A stretch of 14,364 nt of DNA from the NCBI GenBank assembly GCA_964507645.1, contig CAZDPU010000024.1, forward strand, positions 1 through 14,364, read 5' to 3'. Source of the stretch: UBA6624 sp964507645 (GTDB lineage: Bacteria > UBP7 > UBA6624). The notes below the pieces were generated by a model. That model was not told where the DNA came from. It saw only the letters and a list, made by a program, of their open reading frames with translations, and did not search any database. The translations under genes were made by a program, and so were the position numbers. Every line of letters begins with the position of its first letter. Position 1 is the stretch's first letter. Shown here in pieces: positions 6,296-11,767 of the stretch.

Positions 6296-6837
6296 AAAAG
6301 ATTTTATTAGTTTCAACATCCTTGAATGAGGGTTCTAGAAGTAGAAAGATTTTAAATATCGTTAAGCAGAAAATGGAATCATCCACTGTGTCAGTAGAGC
6401 TTGTTGATCTTAGGGATTATGAGCTGCCTTTTTGCGATGGGAGACACCCTCTTTCCTCTTATGGAGAGAATGCTGTTAAATTGGATGAAAAAATAAAAGA
6501 TGCCGATGCTTATATCTTTGGGATGGCTGTTTATTGTTATTCAATCAGTGGTGTTTTTAAGAATTTTATTGATATTTGTTGTGGAGGAATGAGCAATAAG
6601 CCTTTCGGGATTGTAGCTGCCTCAGGTGGAACAATGTCGTATATGGCTGTTGAAGATTTACAGAAAATTTTATCTTTTGAGGTTCGTTCAATCCCTTATC
6701 CAAAAGTTGTTTTTGCGGCAAATGAACATTGGGATAAAGATGGTAAAAGAGATGAAGGGCTTCTCGCGCCGATCCCTGAAAGAATAGATGATTTTGTTGA
6801 ATCTTTTTCTAAGTTTGTAAATAGTTTAAGTTCTTGA
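6292..6837 (+). CDS. NADPH-dependent FMN reductase family flavoprotein
   Basis: A 181-residue flavodoxin-fold protein of the NADPH_dep_FMN_reductase family, which reduces flavins, quinones or chromate-like substrates with NAD(P)H. The N-terminal STSLNEGSRSRKI (8-20) is the FMN-phosphate loop with the GSxR pattern. GMAVYCYSISGVFKNFID (77-94) is the conserved second motif, followed by KPFGIVAASGG (103-113). The start is GTG at 6292, overlapping the ferredoxin TGA as GTGA, so expression is probably coupled. No ATG option exists nearby. The stop at 6837 lies only 6 bp before tRNA-Ser(GCT), so the two are likely on one primary transcript. Confidence 0.88.
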   Translation: MKKILLVSTSLNEGSRSRKILNIVKQKMESSTVSVELVDLRDYELPFCDGRHPLSSYGENAVKLDEKIKDADAYIFGMAVYCYSISGVFKNFIDICCGGMSNKPFGIVAASGGTMSYMAVEDLQKILSFEVRSIPYPKVVFAANEHWDKDGKRDEGLLAPIPERIDDFVESFSKFVNSLSS

Positions 6838-6843
6838 TTTTTT

Positions 6844-6933
6844 GGAGAGATGCCAGAGTGGACGAATGGGCTCGCCTGCTAAGCGAGTGAGCGGGGATGA
6901 CCTGCTTCGTGGGTTCGAATCCCACTCTCTCCG
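6844..6933 (+). tRNA. tRNA-Ser (anticodon GCT)
   Basis: Acceptor GGAGAGA (6844-6850) pairs with TCTCTCC (6926-6932), with a G discriminator at 6933. The anticodon stem CTCGC/GCGAG holds loop CTGCTAA with anticodon GCT (6878-6880), reading AGC and AGU. The long variable arm and the T-arm GTGGGTTCGAATCCCAC are nearly the same as in the GGA tRNA 1 kb to the left. CCA is not encoded. It has no room for its own promoter after the reductase stop, unless that promoter lies within the reductase gene. The gene after it, on the other strand, ends 6 bp away. Confidence 0.97.
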
Positions 6934-6939
6934 TTTTCA

Positions 6940-7482
6940 TTACTCTTCTTGAAGTTCTTCAAGATTGGCCTCATCCAGAAAATCTTTAAAATCATCGCCT
7001 TCGTTTTCTTTGTTCTGAGATCCAGGTTGTTTTTGTATCAACGCTTCATATTGAGATTTATCTCTTCTTGTCAATTCAAAAACTTCTCGCGTTGTGAAAA
7101 ATGGAGAATGAGTTCTTAATGCAATTGATATTGCATCACTGGTACGACTGTCTAATTGGATATTTTTCCCATTTATGACAAGAGTAATTTTTGCATGATA
7201 AGCACCTTTTTTTACTTTGTCTATTAAAACCTCTACAACTTCATGATCAGCGATTTCCACTAAGCTTACAAAAAGATCATAAGGAGAAGGTCTTTCTTTG
7301 AAGTTGTGAGTCAACCCTTCTCTAACAGCTTCTGCTTCACGATGTCCAATAACTATAGGAATAACAGATTCAGGTTCATCGCTAGATTCAAGAAGAAGCA
7401 AATTTGAACCGGGTACAGCATGAATCCCTGTTATGAGGTAAGCAACTCTTAGAGAGATTCGATCGTTTGACTTATCAACCAT
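6940..7482 (-). CDS. Bifunctional nuclease (BFN/DUF151) family protein
   Basis: Member of the BFN domain family, named for a plant protein with RNase and DNase activity; the bacterial role is not settled. With the ATG at 7482 it has 180 residues. Conserved features are PIVIGHREAEAVREGL (42-57), PSPYDLF (65-71) and LDSRTSDAISIALR (110-123), the last being the strongest family signature. The C-terminus from about 152 is acidic and low-complexity (EELQEE at the end). A longer reading from a TTG at 7500 is possible, but the ATG gives a tidy 8-bp overlap with purE (ATGGTTGA). It closes a minus-strand operon and converges on the tRNA-Ser gene. Confidence 0.87.
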   Translation of the reverse strand: MVDKSNDRISLRVAYLITGIHAVPGSNLLLLESSDEPESVIPIVIGHREAEAVREGLTHNFKERPSPYDLFVSLVEIADHEVVEVLIDKVKKGAYHAKITLVINGKNIQLDSRTSDAISIALRTHSPFFTTREVFELTRRDKSQYEALIQKQPGSQNKENEGDDFKDFLDEANLEELQEE

Positions 7483-7921
7483 ATTTTTTTCTAGATTCAA
7501 GTCTTTGGTTTTTCACCTTTTCTGAAATTCTCGAATCTTCAATGCCCAATATCTGACATGCTAAAAGCATACCATTTTTTGCATTGTTTATCCCGACAAC
7601 ACCAACAGGTATCCCAGGTGGCATTTGAACCATCGCCAAAAGTGAATCCATCCCTGCAAGAGAGCCAGAAGCAACAGGAACGCCAATAACAGGTTTTGTT
7701 GTATGAGAAGCTATAACACCACATAGATGTGCAGCGAGTCCTGCAAAGCCAATCCAAACTTTTATGTCATCATTTTCATTGATTGCTTTTTCAAGCAGGT
7801 CGGGAGTTCTGTGTGCAGAAAGAATGAACAACTTATGAGGAACTTCCAGTTCCTCAAGAATTGCTATACCTTTGTCAGCAACACTTTTGTCTGAAGGTGA
7901 ACCTAATACTATTCCAATCAT
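7475..7921 (-). CDS. purE: N5-carboxyaminoimidazole ribonucleotide mutase (class I PurE)
   Basis: Converts N5-CAIR to CAIR in de novo purine synthesis and normally works after PurK, which is not in the window. With the ATG at 7921 it has 148 residues. Motifs are GSPSD (7-11), SAHRTP (36-41) with the catalytic His37, AGLAAHLCG (60-68), PVIGVPV and GMDSLLAMVQMPPGIPVG, all typical of bacterial class I PurE. An in-frame ATG at 7933 would add four residues, but AAGG is then directly abutting the start. From 7921 the AAGGA (7933-7937) is about 11 nt away and the start follows the preceding small ORF stop by 1 bp, so 7921 is preferred. It overlaps the BFN gene by 8 bp. Confidence 0.9.
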   Translation of the reverse strand: MIGIVLGSPSDKSVADKGIAILEELEVPHKLFILSAHRTPDLLEKAINENDDIKVWIGFAGLAAHLCGVIASHTTKPVIGVPVASGSLAGMDSLLAMVQMPPGIPVGVVGINNAKNGMLLACQILGIEDSRISEKVKNQRLESRKKYG

Positions 7922-7922
7922 T

Positions 7923-8090
7923 TTAAAAACCATCCTTATTTTTTTTCAAGATACTATCAATTTCATTTTTCAATTTTTTTCTTTTCAGACCACGAGTTGT
8001 TCTTTTTGGCCTTAATGATCTCATTCCAATCCAAAGGAGCAAGACGAAAGAAACAAGCAAGATTGTTGGAAAAACTAATTGATTATTCAT
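7923..8090 (-). CDS. Small single-pass membrane protein of unknown function (55 aa)
   Basis: A 55-codon frame lies between lpxC and purE. The peptide starts MNNQLVF, has one hydrophobic helix at about residues 6-23 (FPTILLVSFVLLLWIGM region) and then a strongly basic cytoplasmic-type tail with RSLRPKRTTRGLKRKKLKN and an end of SILKKNKDGF. The positive-inside rule predicts the N-terminus outside and the tail in the cytosol. Its stop TAA ends 1 bp before the purE ATG, and its 3' end carries the purE ribosome binding site. It starts 21 bp after the lpxC stop. No Shine-Dalgarno is apparent; TAGAAT on the minus strand (8101-8106) could be an internal -10. I do not recognise a family. Confidence 0.6.
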   Translation of the reverse strand: MNNQLVFPTILLVSFVLLLWIGMRSLRPKRTTRGLKRKKLKNEIDSILKKNKDGF

Positions 8091-8111
8091 TTATTGAGTA
8101 ATTCTAGATGA

Positions 8112-8897
8112 CTATTTGAATGCTTTTTCTAATAATTTTTGATTTGCGAAATGCCCACCCCTTACGCTTAAGAAATCTCCAAAAAACATCTTGCCAGAAA
8201 GGTAGATATCTCCTATCAAATCTAAACATTTGTGAGCCGGTATAGAGATGTCAACAGGGGTATTTTTAATTATGTTGACCGAATCCGAAATTTTTTCGGA
8301 ATTTTTATCAATTGTTCCTAATTCCATAAGTTTCGATACCTCTTCTTCAAAAATGAAAGTTTTCGCATTCAAAACAACATCCCTGTCATTTTCTTTTGAC
8401 ATGTCAAAGCTTTCATAATAAACCGGAACTCTTGGATCTAGATGATGGTAAAGGATTGTGAAACGCAATTTATTAGATGGCCTCCAACACAGAAGAATGT
8501 CATCTTGCTCATAGATGATGGTTTTTTTCGGAATATAAAGATCAATATTTTGGGCAAGTTCTTTAATCCCAGCCTGTTCAAAAAGCTTAAACCAGAACAT
8601 TCCACCTCCATCAAGAAGTGGAAATTCAGGGAAATCAAGTTCAATATATGCATCAGTTAAGCCCCACAACCTTGCTGCAGCAAGAAAATGTTCGGTCATT
8701 TTGATTTCAATTTTTTCATTGCAGATACATGAGCATCGATGAGAGTGCTTCCAGTTTTCGCCTAGTTTGACAGTTTGGTTTTGATTTGAAAAAACAATTC
8801 CTTGATCAGAGGGAGATATTTTTACGTTTATATTCTTGCCACTAAAAACACCGAGCCCACTAGCAGAAATATTTTTTTGAACTGTTTTTCTCTTCAT
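8112..8897 (-). CDS. lpxC: UDP-3-O-acyl-N-acetylglucosamine deacetylase
   Basis: Zinc amidase for the first committed step of lipid A synthesis; cytosolic. At 261 residues it is shorter than the usual 300 or so, but the key positions are intact: Glu69-His70 in TEHFLAA (68-74), PLLDGG (93-98), and AHKCLDLIGD (221-230) with zinc ligands His222 and Asp226. His249 in GGHFANQ (247-253) is the usual general-acid site. The N-terminus reads TVQKNISASGLGVFSGKN, matching the family opening. Its ATG overlaps the stop of the upstream membrane protein as ATGA. Its presence shows an outer membrane with lipopolysaccharide or a lipid A-like anchor. Confidence 0.92.
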   Translation of the reverse strand: MKRKTVQKNISASGLGVFSGKNINVKISPSDQGIVFSNQNQTVKLGENWKHSHRCSCICNEKIEIKMTEHFLAAARLWGLTDAYIELDFPEFPLLDGGGMFWFKLFEQAGIKELAQNIDLYIPKKTIIYEQDDILLCWRPSNKLRFTILYHHLDPRVPVYYESFDMSKENDRDVVLNAKTFIFEEEVSKLMELGTIDKNSEKISDSVNIIKNTPVDISIPAHKCLDLIGDIYLSGKMFFGDFLSVRGGHFANQKLLEKAFK

Positions 8898-9163
8898 CCG
8901 GATTCTTGCTTTTCATTTTCAAAACCGATTTCCGGGATTGAATTTATTTGACTATCTTTAATGTTTTTTTCTTGTATTAAAGAATAAGCAAGAAGCGCTA
9001 TTAGCCCTACAACGGTTAATCCAATTGTTAGTTTCATGAAAATTTTTGAGGTCCTGTAAACAATTGTTAAAAGCAGCCCCAAAACAATAATAATTAACAA
9101 TTCTTCCCACTCTCTTGGCCATCCCCAAGACAAATTCCTGAAAATTTCAAACAATCCCTTCAT
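8894..9163 (-). CDS. Small two-TM membrane protein of unknown function upstream of lpxC (89 aa)
   Basis: With the ATG at 9163 the protein has 89 residues. It has an N-terminal amphipathic stretch with WGWPREWEE (13-21), two hydrophobic helices at about 20-37 (LLIIIVLGLLLTIV) and 44-62 (TIGLTVVGLIALLAYSL), a short basic linker (YRTSKIFMK) between them, and an acidic tail ending in ENEKQESG. A longer frame to 9262 exists, but its extension crosses the divergent sugar reductase gene and is not credible. The GG of CTAGGTAT sits 3 nt before the ATG, a weak Shine-Dalgarno. It overlaps lpxC by 4 bp, so it is likely to be made together with it. I do not recognise a family. Confidence 0.65.
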   Translation of the reverse strand: MKGLFEIFRNLSWGWPREWEELLIIIVLGLLLTIVYRTSKIFMKLTIGLTVVGLIALLAYSLIQEKNIKDSQINSIPEIGFENEKQESG

Positions 9164-9201
9164 ATACCTAGTGAATAAAGGATAACATAAAACAACTGAA
9201 T

Positions 9202-10044
9202 ATGAGATTAGCAATAATAGGGAAGTATGGACAGCTGGCACAGGCTGCACAAGCTTGTGCAAAAATAAAAAAAATAAAACATGTTAGTTTTTCAAGAAAA
9301 GAATTCCCTATGCAAAAAGCACTCTCTTTTGAAAGGCTTGATGAATTCAGACCCACGCACCTCCTGATTGCATCTGCATATACTTTTGTAGATAAGGCTG
9401 AAGAGGAGCAAGGGTTAGCCTTGGCAATAAATTCTTTTTCAGTGGGAAAGCTTTCTGAGTGGTGCATTCGGAACAGTGTGAAATTAGTTTACCCTTCAAC
9501 AGATTATGTTTTTGACGGCAATGCTGGAAATTATAGATTTTCAGACAAGGTAAATCCAGTAAACTTTTATGGCAAAACAAAAATGCTTGGAGAAGCCGAA
9601 GCTCAGAAGGTTCCTGGTTCAATTATTGCAAGAACTTCTTGGCTTTATGGCATTGGCCCCAACCATTTCCCCGAAAAGATAATCCAAGCTGCACGGAGGA
9701 GAAAAAGAATTAATGTCGTGAATGACCAAATTGGATCACCGACACATGTTTTTGATTTCTCTGAAAGGATTTTTGAATTAATTAAAATGGATGCAGAAGG
9801 TATTTTTCATGTATCTTCACAAGGACATGTTTCTTGGTTTGATTTTGCTTCCAGAATATTGGAGCTTAAGTCAATTGAGACAGAGATTAAGCCAATCTCT
9901 ACAGAAAGTCTTGGATTGGCTGCCAAACGTCCCAAAAAGTCAATTTTGATTGAAGATAGGTGGGAAAGCTTAGGGTTAAAAAAAATGCCTCACTGGGAAG
10001 ACTCTTTGAAAAATTTATACTTACAGTATAGTTTCAATGATTAA
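9202..10044 (+). CDS. rfbD: RmlD-like dTDP-4-dehydrorhamnose reductase family protein
   Basis: NAD(P)H-dependent reductase of sugar-nucleotide keto groups, usually the last step of dTDP-L-rhamnose synthesis. The 280 residues fit the family. Visible are IGKYGQLAQ (6-14) for the dinucleotide fold, STDYVFDG (99-106), YGKTK (123-127) with catalytic Tyr123 and Lys127, ARTSWLYG (143-150) followed by PNHFPEKI, and NDQIGSPTHVFDF. No rmlA, rmlB or rmlC lies in the window, so the substrate could differ. It diverges from the minus-strand lpxC operon with 38 bp between starts and is the first gene of a plus-strand block of surface genes. The sequence alone does not settle rhamnose against another deoxysugar. 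Confidence 0.85.
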   Translation: MRLAIIGKYGQLAQAAQACAKIKKIKHVSFSRKEFPMQKALSFERLDEFRPTHLLIASAYTFVDKAEEEQGLALAINSFSVGKLSEWCIRNSVKLVYPSTDYVFDGNAGNYRFSDKVNPVNFYGKTKMLGEAEAQKVPGSIIARTSWLYGIGPNHFPEKIIQAARRRKRINVVNDQIGSPTHVFDFSERIFELIKMDAEGIFHVSSQGHVSWFDFASRILELKSIETEIKPISTESLGLAAKRPKKSILIEDRWESLGLKKMPHWEDSLKNLYLQYSFND

Positions 10045-10045
10045 A

Positions 10046-10075
10046 TTAACAATTAGGGAGTTTTTGTACTAGAAT
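10046..10075 (+). promoter_or_regulatory. Candidate promoter for the lipoprotein pair
   Basis: TTAACA (10046-10051) and TAGAAT (10070-10075) are one mismatch each from the sigma70 consensus and are separated by 18 bp. A start near 10082 would leave about 11 nt before the ATG at 10093. It lies in the 48-bp gap after rfbD. Confidence 0.4.
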
Positions 10076-10092
10076 TGCTGGGTTGCTTGTTT

Positions 10093-11763
10093 ATGAAAAA
10101 GTTTAAATTACATCTTTTATTTTTGCTCTTTGTGTCTGCTGTCTCCTCTTGTGCTTCAGGGGATACTTTCGATGTTGTCTCATGCGGACCCTATTCTTCA
10201 TACGGAAATGAAAGTTGGGATCCCAACTCTACAGATCCAGATGACAGAAACCCAATGGTCTATTATCAAGATGCAGGACAGGTTTTAGAGGCTTTTGTAA
10301 CAGAACCTCTAGCAATTGGATTTCACACTAGTTGTATTGACGCTAACACTGACGGGTTTTTGCTTTTAAATAGCATCAAGCAGCAGTTTCCATCACATGT
10401 TAGTGCAGTTTTTGATGCAGGGCAGTACATCAGAGGTGCTGATACAGTTGTCAATATCGCGGTTCCTGACATTGCCAACAGAAGTGACATAGAGAGTGCA
10501 ATAATTTCTGCCTTAAATAAAGGTGTTGCCGTCAACATAGTTGTTGATAATCATTATTTCAATACAAATTCAACCGTTTATGCAACCCTGGAAACAGCAG
10601 GTGCTGTGATTGTTACTGATGGAAACGACCTAAATACCCTTATGAATTCGAAATATATGGTTATTGATGGAAATGAGGTAATAGTTTCTTCAGGAAACTT
10701 TTTGTCTAACTCGTTTTTTTCAATGTCAAACCTATCACTGAGGATCAGCAATTCTCTTTTAGCAGAATGTTTTAATGAAGATTTTGATCAAATGTTTGAA
10801 AACAACCAGTTCCAAGGACAGAAAGAAGAATCAGCTTCCAGTTGTGAAAATGTAATTATTGATAACAAATATGGTGTTGATGTTTATTTTGGACCCCACA
10901 GTGGGCAGCTTAGAAACGAGATGATTAATCTTATCAATGATGTTGATTTCAGTCTCTATTGGGCTAATTCAAGAATTGATGATCAGATATTGGCAAACTC
11001 CTTAAAAGATGCTGAGCAAAACGTTCTTTCAATAGGGGTTTTGAATGGTTCTGATGAGAATGGAGGACAGCAGTCATTAGGTTTTGATATTCAGTGTTTT
11101 ACAAATGAAGAATGCACTCACCTTTTCGGCAGCTCCTCAATCGCTTTTGATTTTTTGGCGGGAAGCGGAGGGGCTCTTGGAAACGTTGCAGTTCGAGGAC
11201 AAAACCTAAGGTATTTCATAGGTGACCCCGGGTCATCAACTCTTGGTTCATTTTTAGCTTTGACATCAGCAAATCTTACAAATAATGGATTGGGTGCAAA
11301 TGATGAATTTATGATAGTTTTAAGAGATAGAGAGTTAAGTGAGTTTGCATCAAGCGTTCATGCAAGAGCGTTAACAGCTACAGACTTGTTTAATGCTGAT
11401 GGAGAGTATGAAGAACCAGCTCTTGTGAAGGTTACGGGAACTGCAGAAATCAAAAATCCAAATGCTCCAATCGGAGACAATTTACCAGAATCTGTAACCG
11501 TAAGGGTTGTTGCACAAGGTTTAACAGATTTTAACGAAGAAGAAGAATGTACTGAAATTTCTTATACAAGCGGCTTAGACGCTTATTGTTCTTTTGAATT
11601 TTATGTTCCTGTCGGAGGTTTTTTAACGGTTCAAGTTGAGGCAAGTGGATGGCGAGCTCAGGATGACAGGGTTGTTGTTATGTCTCCTGGAACATGGGAT
11701 GTTGGTAATTTCAGACTTTATCCTTCAAATGGTTTTGCTTCTGCTGACGGGGGAGGAGGATAA
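10093..11763 (+). CDS. Lipoprotein with duplicated, catalytically degenerate phospholipase D-like domains
   Basis: Predicted lipoprotein of 556 residues. The ATG at 10093 gives MKKFKLHLLFLLFV and a lipobox VSSC with Cys20; a TTG start 18 bp earlier spoils this. Two PLD repeats follow. In the first, near 185-192, NSKYMVID stands in the H-x-K-x4-D position, with SSGN after it and the typical helix-loop. In the second, NLRYFIGD (371-378) occupies the same pattern and is followed by TSANLTNNGLGANDE (391-405). Spacing is exact, but the His is Asn in both and the second Lys is Arg. A beta-sandwich tail ends near 545. Eight or so Cys beyond the lipobox suggest disulfides. It is probably non-catalytic; a substrate is unknown. 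Confidence 0.8.
   Translation: MKKFKLHLLFLLFVSAVSSCASGDTFDVVSCGPYSSYGNESWDPNSTDPDDRNPMVYYQDAGQVLEAFVTEPLAIGFHTSCIDANTDGFLLLNSIKQQFPSHVSAVFDAGQYIRGADTVVNIAVPDIANRSDIESAIISALNKGVAVNIVVDNHYFNTNSTVYATLETAGAVIVTDGNDLNTLMNSKYMVIDGNEVIVSSGNFLSNSFFSMSNLSLRISNSLLAECFNEDFDQMFENNQFQGQKEESASSCENVIIDNKYGVDVYFGPHSGQLRNEMINLINDVDFSLYWANSRIDDQILANSLKDAEQNVLSIGVLNGSDENGGQQSLGFDIQCFTNEECTHLFGSSSIAFDFLAGSGGALGNVAVRGQNLRYFIGDPGSSTLGSFLALTSANLTNNGLGANDEFMIVLRDRELSEFASSVHARALTATDLFNADGEYEEPALVKVTGTAEIKNPNAPIGDNLPESVTVRVVAQGLTDFNEEEECTEISYTSGLDAYCSFEFYVPVGGFLTVQVEASGWRAQDDRVVVMSPGTWDVGNFRLYPSNGFASADGGGG
11752..11760 (+). promoter_or_regulatory. Strong ribosome binding site inside the poly-Gly tail of the upstream lipoprotein
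   Basis: GGAGGAGGA encodes Gly-Gly-Gly at the C-terminus of the PLD-like lipoprotein and lies 7 nt before the ATG at 11768. It is the strongest Shine-Dalgarno match in the window, and it sets the start of the next gene rather than the upstream alternative starts in that frame. Confidence 0.75.
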
Positions 11764-11767
11764 AATT

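Noticed and set aside
5820..6933. tRNA-Ser genes as attachment sites of an integrated element
   Set aside because: No integrase, no direct repeat of the tRNA 3' end and only housekeeping-type genes between them.
7483..7500. TTG start for the BFN protein
   Set aside because: An ATG at 7482 is available and better matches family N-termini; the TTG would lie deep in purE.
8442..8660. Short plus- and minus-strand ORFs inside lpxC
   Set aside because: No domain, overlapping the conserved lpxC frame.
9164..9262. Upstream extension of the two-TM gene to an ATG at 9262
   Set aside because: It would run into the rfbD-like gene on the other strand; the ATG at 9163 opens a natural membrane protein.
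10075..10092. TTG start for the PLD-like lipoprotein
   Set aside because: It displaces the lipoprotein signal peptide by six residues; the ATG at 10093 gives a normal MKK opening.
11636..11767. Longer start for the second lipoprotein
   Set aside because: It would bury the clear signal peptide and ignore the GGAGGAGGA site just before the ATG at 11768.
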